A DNA stretch of 56,221 nucleotides from positions 1,171 through 57,391 of the forward strand of contig JAAXGX010000116.1 in the NCBI GenBank assembly GCA_012271165.1, written 5' to 3'. This document shows positions 7,513 to 15,870 of this stretch, one piece after another; the first letter of the stretch is position 1, and the number at the start of each line of letters is the position of its first letter. The notes beneath the pieces are model-generated. The model was given only the letters and a program-made list of their open reading frames with translations, was not told the DNA's origin and made no database searches. The translations under genes were made by a program, and so were the position numbers. The DNA comes from Vicinamibacteraceae bacterium. GTDB lineage: Bacteria > Acidobacteriota > Vicinamibacteria > Vicinamibacterales > UBA8438.

Positions 7513-8010
7513 TCAGCGGCGCTGGCGCTTGCCGCCGGCGCCCTGGCGGGCGGGCGTCCGGTCGATGGCAGCGGTGGCGCGCGCGATGCCGTAGATCGCC
7601 GTGGCGAGCAGCGCCGCGCCGGCCGGGACAGCCAGGATGCCGAGCCCGGGGTCGCCGCCGTAGAAGGCCACCCCGCCCAGGAAGAAGCCGCCCGGCAGCA
7701 GGAAGCTGGCGCCGACGAGGCACGCCGACGTTGCCGGCAGCCGGCGCGACGCCAGCTCCGGCACGACGCGCAGGCAGAGGCCGAAGGCGACGTGGATCAG
7801 GCCCAGCAGGCCGCCGTGGGCGTGGGCGAGCCGCCACATCAGCCGCCGCGTCTCGTTCGAGGCGTCCAGGTACAGCCCCACCTTGAACCCGTGCAGCAGC
7901 TCGAGGACGAAGCCGAGGGTCAGGAAGACGAGGAGCGACCACCAGCCGAAGCGGAGGTGCCGGCGGGCGTAGCCGGGGGAGCCGAGCGGGTGGCTGCCGT
8001 CGGCTGGCAC
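7513..8010 (-). CDS. Four-helix integral membrane protein of unknown function
   Basis: A 165-residue membrane protein with about four hydrophobic helices: WWSLLVFLTLGFVLELLHGF, LLGLIHVAFGLCLRV, ACLVGASFLLPGGFFLGGVAF and ILAVPAGAALLATAIYGIA. Conserved-looking polar residues sit at helix ends (SNETRRLMWRLAHAHGG), where histidines could bind heme or metal. The GTG start overlaps the TAG stop of the multiheme cytochrome gene (TAGTG), and GGGAGT precedes it, so it is the last gene of that operon. A role as membrane anchor or quinone-side partner for the cytochrome is an inference from position. I do not recognise a named family. Confidence 0.75.
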   Translation of the reverse strand: MPADGSHPLGSPGYARRHLRFGWWSLLVFLTLGFVLELLHGFKVGLYLDASNETRRLMWRLAHAHGGLLGLIHVAFGLCLRVVPELASRRLPATSACLVGASFLLPGGFFLGGVAFYGGDPGLGILAVPAGAALLATAIYGIARATAAIDRTPARQGAGGKRQRR

Positions 8011-9989
8011 TACTCCCTCAGGAAGAGCGGCCGGTTGTCGCGCTGGTGGAGGATGCGCCGGAACTCGTCGATCCGCAGGCGGCCGTCGGCGTCGACCAGC
8101 AGCTCGGGCTCGCGCCGGCGCCGGGACAGGGTGCTGTTCTGCCAGGCCCGCAGGATGGGCAGCGCCGCGGCGACCCGTTCCTCGCGGCTGGCGACGTAAT
8201 CGTAGTCGACGCCGCCGTAGCCGGGCAGGGTGCGCAGCGAGCGGTAGGCGATGTAGCGCACCGCCTCGTAGGGGTCGTTGAGCAGCTCGGCGAGGTGCGG
8301 CACCATCCAGCTCGTGCCGGAAGCTTCCTGGGCCGGGGCCCACCCGAGCGCCCAGGCCGCCAGCGCCCGCTCGCCGGCGTCGCCCCGCATGGCCCACAGC
8401 AGCCCGGCCGCCACCGTCCGCTCATCGTCCGTCAGCGGCGGCGCGGGCAGGTCGTACCAGTCCTCGAGCGCCGCGCCCGTCCAGGCCAGCGTCCTGTCCA
8501 GATGGCAGAGGTTGCACGCGTTCGGCCGGCCGGCCGCTACGGTCTCGGCGACCGACGGGCTGCTGATGGTATGGCTGCGGATGGCCTTGAGCAGCCCGTA
8601 CGACGTGTACGGCATGTGGCAGTTGTAGCAGGTGCTGCCCGCCGAGTCCGGCGCATGGCGCGTGTGCGCCGCCGCGTCGTCGGCCACCGCCGCGTGGCAC
8701 TGCGTGCAGGCGGCGTTGCCGTCCATGCCCGGCGATACCTGGTGCGTGTCGGCCCACTCGGCGACCGGCCGCGGGTCGTCCGGCGGCTTGTGCATCGTGT
8801 GGCACGCGAAGCACGACAGCGTGCGCGCCGGATCGGCCGCGTTCTTGAAGCAGGGCGAGTCGATCAGGCCGTTGTACTCGCGTCCCGACACGCGGATCAT
8901 CCCGTCCGGCCAGAACGAGCCGGTGACGAACGCCGGGTCGCGGGCGACGAACGCCGCCAGCTCGGGCGAATGCCGCTGCTCCGCGGGCTGCGGCAGGAAG
9001 CGCGTGTCGCGCAGCTCGTCGCCCGGCCGATACGGAAAGCCCTGCGCGTTCGCCTGCCGCTCGCCGGCCGCGTCCTGGAACTCCCACACGCTGTGGCACT
9101 GGCCGCAGACCTGCGACGACCGTTGCGGATCGAGGCGGGTGGGCAGCACGATGGTCGGATCGGGCCCGTCGCCGAGGTGGCTCCCGTAGCGGCTCAGCGG
9201 GTTCCGATGCTTGCGGACGTGCTCGCCCCCGGGGCCGTGGCAGCCTTCGCAGGCGATGCCGAACTCGGCAGTCGTGGTATCGACCGACTGCCGGGCGATC
9301 GGCTCGGAGAGGAAGGGCGTGTCGAAGCGGGTCCGGGGGAACGTCGTGTGGCACGCCAGGCAGACCGCGTTCCAGTGGCCGTCGACGGTCGACACCGCCT
9401 GGTTCGGCGGGTGCAGGACCACGGCGCTGCGCGGGGCCCAGCGGTCGTCGGCAATCAGGTAGACGCCCGGCAGCACGTTGAGGGCGCGGTCGTGGCCGGT
9501 GGCGTACCAGTAGATCTGCTGGTGGTGCGAGCCGGTGATCATCACCACCTGCCGCGTGATGCGCGGGCGCTCGCTCTCCGGTCCCGCCGCGCCCGGGTCG
9601 TTGAACTCGGCCCAGAACTCGTTGCCGCGCCGCTCGAGCCGCATCGGCTCGCCGTGGACGTCGTCGATCCGCGCGCCGTCGAAGTCGGCGAGCACGGTTT
9701 CCGGCGTGGCCACCTGGGTCATCGTGCGGTGATACGAGCCGTACCAGGTGTCGTACTGCGAGGGATGGCAGGCCTTGCACGCGGCCGACGAGACGAACCC
9801 GTCGGTCGACACCTGGATCGGCCGGTTGGCGACCTGAGCCTCGGGCGTGACCGGCGCGCGCGTGAGCACGGCGGCCACGCCGAGCGCGACCGCCGCCGCC
9901 GCGATGGCGCCGATCGGCAGCAACTGCCGCACGGTCGCGCGCCGCTCTACAGTGCGGGCTCCCCGTCCAGAAGCTGTCGCTCGACCCAT
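8010..9989 (-). CDS. Membrane-anchored octaheme cytochrome c
   Basis: A 659-residue protein with one N-terminal membrane anchor (LLPIGAIAAAAVALGVAAVL) and eight CxxCH heme sites: CKACH, CLACH, CEGCH, CGQCH, CFACH, CTQCH, CYNCH and CNLCH. The spacing resembles the cytochrome c554/NrfA-like multiheme families found in acidobacterial genomes. The C-terminal 200 residues lack hemes and include a HEAT-like segment (VPHLAELLNDPYEAVRYIAY). The ATG at 9989 overlaps the upstream gene by 43 bases; a GTG at 9932 is an alternative start that would shorten the cytoplasmic tail. It lies between a secreted protein gene and a membrane protein gene with overlapping ends. Possible activities are nitrogen- or sulfur-oxyanion chemistry or electron transfer only; none can be assigned. 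Confidence 0.87.
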   Translation of the reverse strand: MGRATASGRGARTVERRATVRQLLPIGAIAAAAVALGVAAVLTRAPVTPEAQVANRPIQVSTDGFVSSAACKACHPSQYDTWYGSYHRTMTQVATPETVLADFDGARIDDVHGEPMRLERRGNEFWAEFNDPGAAGPESERPRITRQVVMITGSHHQQIYWYATGHDRALNVLPGVYLIADDRWAPRSAVVLHPPNQAVSTVDGHWNAVCLACHTTFPRTRFDTPFLSEPIARQSVDTTTAEFGIACEGCHGPGGEHVRKHRNPLSRYGSHLGDGPDPTIVLPTRLDPQRSSQVCGQCHSVWEFQDAAGERQANAQGFPYRPGDELRDTRFLPQPAEQRHSPELAAFVARDPAFVTGSFWPDGMIRVSGREYNGLIDSPCFKNAADPARTLSCFACHTMHKPPDDPRPVAEWADTHQVSPGMDGNAACTQCHAAVADDAAAHTRHAPDSAGSTCYNCHMPYTSYGLLKAIRSHTISSPSVAETVAAGRPNACNLCHLDRTLAWTGAALEDWYDLPAPPLTDDERTVAAGLLWAMRGDAGERALAAWALGWAPAQEASGTSWMVPHLAELLNDPYEAVRYIAYRSLRTLPGYGGVDYDYVASREERVAAALPILRAWQNSTLSRRRREPELLVDADGRLRIDEFRRILHQRDNRPLFLRE

Positions 9990-10810
9990 TCGCGAACCAC
10001 CCGCTGGCGCCGCGTGCTGAAGAAGATGCGCAGCTCCATGCGGAAGTTGTACAGCTTCGGGAGCCACACGTCGGGCTCGACGCGCTCGAACTCGAGGCTG
10101 CCCACGGCCTCGTTGAGCGTCGCCAGCCCCAGGAGGTAGCGCACCGGCGAGTCCATCCGGAACTCGACCCGGGCAACGCCGTAGTCGCTCTGGGCCACGT
10201 ACATCGTGCCGCTCGAGCGGTTCAGGGCCTTGTCGATGCGCGTCTTCTCCGGCAACCTGCCCGCGCGCGGCGTGAAGGCGATGGCCCAGCACGGCTCGCC
10301 GGCGATCGTCTCGACGCCGACAATCGAGGCCTCGTAGCGGCCGAGGAGCTCCGGGCCGAGGCGGACCTGGCGCTCGTCGTTCGTCTCGGCCCGGCCGCCC
10401 CCCTCGCGCGCCCGCTCCCGGGCTTCGCGGATGAACTCGGCGCGCTTCTCGCGCTCGTCGCGCTGCTGCCCGGCGTCGAGCGGCTGCCCGTCGCGGAGGA
10501 TCAGCTCCTCGTAGAGCTCGCCCTCGAGCGGGTAGCGCCGGTACTCGCGCGTCTCGGTCTCCGTGACCGCGCCCTCCTCGTCGAGCCGGTCGCTCGTCGA
10601 GACGATGCGCGACTCGTAGCGCAGCTCGGACTCGTTCTCGTCCTGCCGTTCCGCACGCTCGAGCATGCGCTCGATGATCTCTTCGAGCGGGGGCGCATCG
10701 CGGGCGGCGGGATCGGGCGCCGCCGCCGCGGGAGGCGCGGCCTCCTGGGCCGGAAACGCTGCGGCCGTCGCCAGGATGACGCCGGCCGCCATGGCTGCAA
10801 GGTGTCGCAT
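9947..10810 (-). CDS. Secreted LolA/MucB-like periplasmic protein
   Basis: A 287-residue protein with a signal peptide (residues 1-21, ending FPAQ-EA). The middle is highly charged (about 40-150), and the C-terminal part forms a predicted beta-rich sheet (CWAIAFTPRAG, SGTMYVAQSDYGVARVEFRM, VWLPKLYNFRMELRIFF). That part resembles the half-barrel fold of LolA and of the sigma-E regulators, which bind lipidated chains. It is first in the three-gene operon with the octaheme cytochrome, overlapping it by 43 bases. It might chaperone or anchor a lipidated component; this is inference from fold and position. The start ATG begins the signal peptide. Confidence 0.72.
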   Translation of the reverse strand: MRHLAAMAAGVILATAAAFPAQEAAPPAAAAPDPAARDAPPLEEIIERMLERAERQDENESELRYESRIVSTSDRLDEEGAVTETETREYRRYPLEGELYEELILRDGQPLDAGQQRDEREKRAEFIREARERAREGGGRAETNDERQVRLGPELLGRYEASIVGVETIAGEPCWAIAFTPRAGRLPEKTRIDKALNRSSGTMYVAQSDYGVARVEFRMDSPVRYLLGLATLNEAVGSLEFERVEPDVWLPKLYNFRMELRIFFSTRRQRVVREWVERQLLDGEPAL

Positions 10811-10882
10811 CGGATTGATGGTAGCACCGACGGCGCGCGTCCGCGCGGGGCGGGTCCGGCGCTATACTGCGGACCGTTGCCG

Positions 10883-11473
10883 ATGTCCGCCGCCAGCCCG
10901 CTCCCGGTGCTCGTCGTGAGCTGCTCGCTGAACGCGTCGAGCCGCTCCCACCGTCTGGCCTGCGCCGCCCGGACCGCGCTGCGGGCGCTGGACGTCGACG
11001 CCGAGCTGATCGATCTGCGGGAGTGGGAGCTGCCGTTCTGCGACGGCGGCGGCAGCTACGAGCACCCATCGGTCGCGCCGCTCGCGGGCCGCATCGAGCG
11101 GGCCGCGGCGGTGCTCGTGGCGGCGCCGGTCTACAACTACGACCTGAACGCGGCCGCCAAGAACCTCGTGGAGCTGACCGGCTCGGCCTGGAGCGAGAAG
11201 CCCGTCGGCTTCCTGTGCACGGCCGGCGCCCGCAGCAGCTACATGTCGCCGATCGGCCTGGCGAACAGCCTGATGTTCGACTTCCGCAGCCTGATCATCC
11301 CGCGCTTCGTCTATGCCGTGAAGGACGACTTCGAGGCGGACGGCGAGCCGGCGGAGCCGCTGCGGGCGCGCGTCGAGCAGCTCGCGCGCACGGCGGTCGC
11401 CCTGGCGCGCGCCCTGGCCCGGCTGCAGGCCTCGAACGGCACCGAATCCGAAGCGAAAACCGGCCCTGATTGA
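10883..11473 (+). CDS. NADPH-dependent FMN reductase family protein
   Basis: A 196-residue flavodoxin-fold reductase. LVVSCSLNASSRSHRLAC (about 9-26) is the FMN phosphate-binding loop of the SsuE/ChrR-like family. VLVAAPVYNYDLNAAAKNLV (about 80-100) is the PxYN segment that contacts the isoalloxazine ring, and the GFLCTAGARSSYMS stretch closes the site. Such enzymes supply reduced FMN to monooxygenases or reduce quinones and metals in the cytoplasm. The ATG at 10883 starts the first beta strand; upstream in-frame codons are unconserved. A TATACT -10-like element at 10863-10868 lies 15-20 bases upstream, which would make the 5' leader very short. The gene is divergent from the LolA-like gene. 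Confidence 0.85.
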   Translation: MSAASPLPVLVVSCSLNASSRSHRLACAARTALRALDVDAELIDLREWELPFCDGGGSYEHPSVAPLAGRIERAAAVLVAAPVYNYDLNAAAKNLVELTGSAWSEKPVGFLCTAGARSSYMSPIGLANSLMFDFRSLIIPRFVYAVKDDFEADGEPAEPLRARVEQLARTAVALARALARLQASNGTESEAKTGPD

Positions 11474-11515
11474 TCGGCATCCGGCGCCAGCGCCGGACGC
11501 CCCCGAGGTGCTCCC

Positions 11516-13264
11516 ATGATTCCAGTCCGCCCACGATCCGGCGCGCGCCGGCCCGGCCGCCGCGACCTCCTGCGGGTGGGGCCCGCCGCGCTCGCCGCCG
11601 GCCTGTGGCCCACGCCGGCCGCCGCGGGGCAGCGCGCCGCGGTGCAAGCGCCGAGCGACATCCTGGAATGCGCCGCAACGCTCGCGGACCTGGAGTTCAC
11701 CGCGGATGAGCGCAACCTGATGCGCTCCGACGTCGCGCGCAACCGGCGGCGGTACGCCGCGCTGCGGGAGGTGGACGTCACCCACGACACCGCGCCGGCC
11801 TTCGCCTTTCGGCCCTCCCCGGCGGGCAGACTCCCGGCGGGCCGGGCCACGCCGCACGCCGCCCTGCCGGTCCCGCGCCCGGAGCGCGTGGCCGTCCCGG
11901 CCAGCCTCGAAGCGCTCGCCTTCGAGCCCGTCACGACCCTGTCGCGGCTGATCGAGCGGCGGCTGGTGACGTCCGTCGACCTGACGCGGATGTACCTCGA
12001 CCGTCTCCGGCGCCACGGCGCCCGGCTCAACGCCGTGGTCACGCTCCTGGAGGACACCGCGCTGGCGCAGGCGGCGGCGGCCGACCGGGAGATTGCCGGC
12101 GGGCGCTACCGCGGGCCGCTGCACGGCATCCCGTGGGGCGCCAAGGACCTGTTCGCGACGCGCGGCGCCCGCACGACGTGGGGCGCCCGGCCCTACGAGC
12201 AGCAGGTCATCGACGCGGACGCGACCGTCGTCGAGCGTCTGGCCGAGGCCGGCGCGGTGCTCGTGGCCAAGCTGTCGATGGGCGCGCTGGCCCGCGGCAG
12301 CGTCTGGTTCGGGGGCATGACCCGCAACCCGTGGGCGCCCGGGCGCGGCTCGAGCGGCTCGTCCGCCGGATCCGGCGCGGCCACCGCCGCCGGCCTGGTG
12401 GGCTTTGCGCTCGGCACGGAGACCCTGGGCTCCATCATCTCGCCCTCGGCGGCGTGCGGGGTCACCGGCCTGCGGCCGACGTTCGGGCGCGTCAGCCGGC
12501 ACGGGGCGATGGCGCTCACCTGGACCATGGACAAGATCGGGCCGATGTGCCGCGGCGTGGACGACTGCGCGCTGGTGTTCAACGCCATCTACGGACCCGA
12601 CGGGCGGGACGACGCGGTGGTCGACGCGCCGTTCGCTTGGGATTCCGGGTTCGACCCGGCGCGCCTGCGCGTCGGCTACCTCGCGGACGAGTTCGAGCGG
12701 CCGCCGCTGGGGGCGCTGTTCCGCAACGCGCGGGCCGCCGAGGCCCGCCAGGCCGTGCTGCGGACCGCGCTCGACGATCTGCGGCGTACGGGCATGACGC
12801 TCGAGCCCATTGCGCTGCCCGAGTTCCCGGCCGAGGCGTTGCGCCTGATCCTCGAGTCCGAGGCGGCTGCCGCGTTCGACGACCTGACGCGCGGCGGCGG
12901 CCTCGACCAGCTCACCGAGCAGGGGCCGGACGCCTGGCCGAACGTCTTCCGTGCCTCGCGCCTGATCCCGGCCGTCGAGTACATCCGTGCCCAGCGCGCC
13001 CGCACGCTGCTGATGCGCGAGATGAACGCGCTGCTCGAGCGGGTCGATCTGTTCGTGAGCCCGACGCTCAGCGCCAGCCTGACGATGACCAACCTGACGG
13101 GGCACCCGGCCCTGGCGCTGAAGGCCGGCTTCAGCGGCGGCCTGCCGGTCGGGCTGATGCTGACCGGACGCCTGTACGACGAGTCGACCCTGCTGCAGGC
13201 CGCCCGCGCCTACGAGCGCGCCACCCGCTGGCACACGCTGCACCCCTCGCTCGACGCGCTGTGA
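11516..13264 (+). CDS. Exported amidase (amidase-signature family)
   Basis: A 582-residue amidase. The leader has RRPGRRDLLRVGPAALAAGL, a twin-arginine-type signal. The amidase-signature core has the catalytic Lys in IPWGAKDLF, the cis-Ser in RGSSGSSAGSG and the Ser nucleophile in GTETLGSIISPSAACG. The last segment departs from the common GTDTGGSIRIPA form and marks the subgroup with a TxGSIxSPS signature. Residues 45-130 form an unusual N-terminal extension before the core. The ATG has GAGGTG at suitable spacing. Export suggests hydrolysis of amides or peptides outside the cytoplasm, unlike GatA. The FMN reductase gene ends 42 bases before it. A minus-strand terminator lies beyond its stop. 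Confidence 0.88.
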   Translation: MIPVRPRSGARRPGRRDLLRVGPAALAAGLWPTPAAAGQRAAVQAPSDILECAATLADLEFTADERNLMRSDVARNRRRYAALREVDVTHDTAPAFAFRPSPAGRLPAGRATPHAALPVPRPERVAVPASLEALAFEPVTTLSRLIERRLVTSVDLTRMYLDRLRRHGARLNAVVTLLEDTALAQAAAADREIAGGRYRGPLHGIPWGAKDLFATRGARTTWGARPYEQQVIDADATVVERLAEAGAVLVAKLSMGALARGSVWFGGMTRNPWAPGRGSSGSSAGSGAATAAGLVGFALGTETLGSIISPSAACGVTGLRPTFGRVSRHGAMALTWTMDKIGPMCRGVDDCALVFNAIYGPDGRDDAVVDAPFAWDSGFDPARLRVGYLADEFERPPLGALFRNARAAEARQAVLRTALDDLRRTGMTLEPIALPEFPAEALRLILESEAAAAFDDLTRGGGLDQLTEQGPDAWPNVFRASRLIPAVEYIRAQRARTLLMREMNALLERVDLFVSPTLSASLTMTNLTGHPALALKAGFSGGLPVGLMLTGRLYDESTLLQAARAYERATRWHTLHPSLDAL

Positions 13265-13292
13265 GGGGCTACCGTAGTAAAGGGCCCGGAGC

Positions 13293-13340
13293 CAAAAAAA
13301 CGGCCCGGTTCACCACACGCGGTGGCGAAGACCGGGCCGT
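13293..13340 (-). terminator. Rho-independent terminator of the foreign secreted gene
   Basis: Read on the minus strand, the stem ACGGCCCGGT pairs with ACCGGGCCGT (arms 13331-13340 and 13300-13309), followed directly by seven T residues (complement of 13294-13300). This is a textbook intrinsic terminator and one of the few in the window with a T-run. It ends the gene at 13378-13914. Confidence 0.85.
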
Positions 13341-13377
13341 ACTTGCAAGTGTCCGGCCCGCAGGCCGGGCTCTGCGA

Positions 13378-13914
13378 CTATTCGGGGCTGAAGGGCAGCG
13401 ATGAATGATGAAGATTGATCTTCAAATCACCGTCAACAAGGACGTAGCCAAAGGTGTACTCAACCTTCGTCTCGTTGCCGTCCGGGTCCGTGAAGTAGTA
13501 GTTACCCATGGCCATTGCGGAGGCGTCATCCGTGTAGATGCCGTTGCTCTCCCACCGAACATTGGTCCAGCCTGAGATTGCGAACCCTTTGTCCTCCGTT
13601 CCGTCCTGCCCGATGAAATAGCTCAGAGCTTCGTCAAATGTTTCACGGAACTGATCTTCCGCTGCCATGGTCGGCTTGAACATGACGCTAGTCTCGCCAT
13701 ATGCATAAAGGTCATTGATGTGTTCCGTCGCACGGGCGGTGTAGTCGCCGCCATCGGCATGAACTTTGGCAATCGCGACAATACCCTCACCCCAGGTTTT
13801 CTGTGCATCAATGACAGTCTGTTCGGAGATCGGTTCCGCTGCAGCTGACGTAGCAATGGCGGCAAGGGCGAGGCCGCAGGCCGCGGTCAGAACAGGATGC
13901 AGTTGATTCTTCAT
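13378..13914 (-). CDS. Secreted SnoaL-like/NTF2-fold protein, probably horizontally acquired
   Basis: A 178-residue protein with a clear signal peptide (MKNQLHPVLTAACGLALAAI, cleavage after AAA). The mature part has AQKTWGEGIVAIAKV, TSVMFKPTMA, EDKGFAISGWTNVRWES and VEYTFGYVLVDGDLKINLHH. I recognise it as a secreted NTF2/SnoaL-like family common in marine Gammaproteobacteria and sometimes mislabelled phosphoribosyl-AMP cyclohydrolase. No catalytic function is established. The start has AGAGGA upstream. The gene and its 300-base upstream region are visibly less GC-rich than the neighbours, use A/T-ending codons, and have their own promoters and T-run terminator. All of this points to recent transfer as a self-contained transcription unit. 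Confidence 0.8.
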   Translation of the reverse strand: MKNQLHPVLTAACGLALAAIATSAAAEPISEQTVIDAQKTWGEGIVAIAKVHADGGDYTARATEHINDLYAYGETSVMFKPTMAAEDQFRETFDEALSYFIGQDGTEDKGFAISGWTNVRWESNGIYTDDASAMAMGNYYFTDPDGNETKVEYTFGYVLVDGDLKINLHHSSLPFSPE

Positions 13915-13965
13915 GATGGGTGTCCTCTCTTTCGCGAAATCGACGGGATCGTGGGCTCGGGGCCA

Positions 13966-13974
13966 ATTATAACA
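13966..13974 (-). promoter_or_regulatory. Extended -10 promoter for the secreted gene
   Basis: The minus strand reads TGTTATAAT, a perfect TATAAT with the extended TGn motif. It lies about 50 bases upstream of the ATG at 13914. No good -35 is seen at 16-18 bases, as is common for extended -10 promoters. Confidence 0.55.
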
Positions 13975-13994
13975 ACCGTTTTCACGCAGCCGTT

Positions 13995-14051
13995 TCAATG
14001 GCCGCGAAGCGATTTGCGGTAGAGATGCGATTCGGGAAGGGTCCAATTCAT
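13995..14051 (-). CDS. Eighteen-residue leader-like small ORF with strong ribosome binding site
   Basis: The frame encodes MNWTLPESHLYRKSLRGH and stops at TGA. It is preceded by AAAGGAG with a 9-base gap, the best Shine-Dalgarno in this neighbourhood. It lies between the upstream promoter (14108-14135) and the extended -10 of the secreted gene, on the same strand. It could be a regulatory leader peptide or the surviving start of a gene truncated during transfer. The peptide resembles nothing I know. Confidence 0.4.
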   Translation of the reverse strand: MNWTLPESHLYRKSLRGH

Positions 14052-14107
14052 GGCTTGCCGCTCCTTTCGGTTCTTCCCGTTCTTTTGCCGCGTCCGGCGA
14101 TTGGAAG

Positions 14108-14135
14108 AGTAAACGGAAAGCGGTTGCCTCGTCAA
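14108..14135 (-). promoter_or_regulatory. Sigma-70-like promoter upstream of the small ORF
   Basis: The minus strand has TTGACG (complement of 14130-14135), a 16-base spacer and TTTACT (complement of 14108-14113). This is a good -35 and a fair -10. It would start a transcript about 50 bases before the small ORF and could run on into the secreted gene. Confidence 0.5.
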
Positions 14136-14220
14136 GATCGTCGTCCGCCTTTCGGCCATCCTCACTCGCCCCGCGCCCAAGCTTCCACCCGATGGGCAGG
14201 ATAGATGTAGTTTCCCGAAG

Positions 14221-15870
14221 TTAGGGGGGCGCGCCGATCGCCTGCCGGGCCTGGAGGATGTCGGCGACGAGGCGCTCGACGTGCTGCTCGTCGATGAAGG
14301 GCGAGAGCATGAAGCTCTTGAGGCCGACCACGGGCTCGCCGTAGTCCGTGTGGCGGTAGCAGTCGGTCATCGAGATGTGCACCCCTTCGCCGCGCATCGC
14401 GCGGTCGTAGAGATAGCGGAACAGGCGCCGGTTGTACTCGTTGTGGCGCAGCAACTCGGCGCGCGCGGCGGGATCGGTGCGCTCGCGGTCCTTGATGGTC
14501 CAGGTGTCGACGCCGTCGGGGTAGACGCGGAACACGGTGACCGGCCCGACGCCGTCGTCGTTGAGCACGGTGGTCGAGTCGTGGCCTTCCAGATGCTCGC
14601 GCAGCAGCTCGGCCATCTCCACGAGGTGGCCGAGGAGCACGCGCAGGCCGACGCGGCCGAACAGGTGCAGGTTGGCGTAGGCGGAGAGGACGCCGCCGCC
14701 TCCGCGGGACGTCTCGAGCGTGTAGACGCCGGGATGGCGCTCGCCGCTCTGGAACAGGTAGGGCATCTGGTCGCGGCCGCGGACCAGGAGCTGCAGTTCG
14801 TCCCGCTCGCGGGCCAGGAACAGGCTTGAGATGTACGGCGTGAAGCCGGTCTTGTGGAAGTCGATGCCGATCGAGTCCGCGCGCGCGAGCTTCGAGATGC
14901 GGCGGCCCGCGGCCGCCAGCGCGCGCACCGTGCGGGGACGGAACCCGAGCGCATTGCCTTCGAAGTCGTAGTCGTTGAAGACGGACCAGGCCCAACCGAT
15001 GACCGCGTCGGCGTGAACGTGCGGCGTGTAGTCGAGCCCGTAGTCCGCCACCAGCCGGTCGCGCAGGTCGACGATGGCGTCGAGGTCGTCGACCCCGAAG
15101 GCGTCGGTGGTGCCCATCGTCGCCACCAGCGCGACGATGCGCCGCCCGTCGTCGAGCGCCGCGCGGGCCGCCGCCTCCAGCCGGTCGATGCGGATGTCGT
15201 TCCGCAGGTGCGTCGGCACCTCGATGACCTGCCTCTCGCCGAGGCCGAGCCAGCCGGCGACGTTCAGACGGCAGTAGTGGCTCTGCTCGGACGCCAGGAT
15301 GACGCCGTCGCCGCGGATGCCGTTGTCCATCGCGTCGGGAAACGCCTTCTCGATGCCGAGGCGGGCGCCGTAGAGCGTGGTGCCGGTGCCGCCGAAGGTG
15401 AAGATGCCGGCCGAGCGCGCCGGGTCGTAGCCGACGAGGCGGGAGGTCATGGCGGCGACGGCCGTCTCGGTCTCGGCGAGGCCGTAGGACGTGTCGTCCG
15501 ACACGAGGTTCGGGTTGTAGATGGCGGGCAGCAGCGCGCCGATCACGCTCGGGATCGACGGCGGCGGCACGACGTTGATCTGCGTCCGCGGATGCCCCCA
15601 GATCGGCATGCCTTCGAGCCTGCCGACGAGCTGGCGCGCCACGTCCTCCACGCTGCGCCCCTCCTCGGCCAGCGTCGCCTGCTCCGCCGCAGCATAGTCG
15701 AGCTGCTGCGGCTCCCCGAGCAGCGGCACCTCGGACTTCATGTCGTCGATCCGGTCGAGCGCCTGCATGATCGAGAACACGAAGTAGGCATCGCGCATCC
15801 GGTCGGAGACCGGCGCCGGGAAGGAGTCCCGCAGATGGGTCAGCCGTTCGTAGTAGGGGGGCTCGCTCAC
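14221..15870 (-). CDS. Group II PLP-dependent amino-acid decarboxylase
   Basis: A 549-residue pyridoxal-phosphate enzyme of the glutamate/aromatic decarboxylase superfamily. The substrate-side glycine loop is [17 protein letters not shown] (about 160-176). [13 protein letters not shown] carries the His and Asp that contact PLP, and [14 protein letters not shown] holds the Schiff-base Lys. The GTG start overlaps the stop of the upstream secreted-protein gene (GTGA), so the two are coupled. Length and motifs fit cytoplasmic decarboxylases, but the neighbours give no hint of the amino acid used. Tyrosine, glutamate or 2,4-diaminobutyrate decarboxylase relatives are all possible. About 300 low-GC bases with the foreign gene's promoters separate it from the next minus-strand gene. 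Confidence 0.87.
   Translation of the reverse strand: MSEPPYYERLTHLRDSFPAPVSDRMRDAYFVFSIMQALDRIDDMKSEVPLLGEPQQLDYAAAEQATLAEEGRSVEDVARQLVGRLEGMPIWGHPRTQINVVPPPSIPSVIGALLPAIYNPNLVSDDTSYGLAETETAVAAMTSRLVGYDPARSAGIFTFGGTGTTLYGARLGIEKAFPDAMDNGIRGDGVILASEQSHYCRLNVAGWLGLGERQVIEVPTHLRNDIRIDRLEAAARAALDDGRRIVALVATMGTTDAFGVDDLDAIVDLRDRLVADYGLDYTPHVHADAVIGWAWSVFNDYDFEGNALGFRPRTVRALAAAGRRISKLARADSIGIDFHKTGFTPYISSLFLARERDELQLLVRGRDQMPYLFQSGERHPGVYTLETSRGGGGVLSAYANLHLFGRVGLRVLLGHLVEMAELLREHLEGHDSTTVLNDDGVGPVTVFRVYPDGVDTWTIKDRERTDPAARAELLRHNEYNRRLFRYLYDRAMRGEGVHISMTDCYRHTDYGEPVVGLKSFMLSPFIDEQHVERLVADILQARQAIGAPP

Noticed and set aside
7505-7513. Possible terminator between the SoxD-like gene and the convergent membrane gene
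   Set aside because: Only 7 bases separate the stops and no stable palindrome is centred there.
8046-10139. Long plus-strand open frame antisense to the octaheme cytochrome
   Set aside because: It mirrors the minus-strand codon structure, is rich in Arg/Val/Ala and has no domain; the opposite strand encodes eight CxxCH sites.
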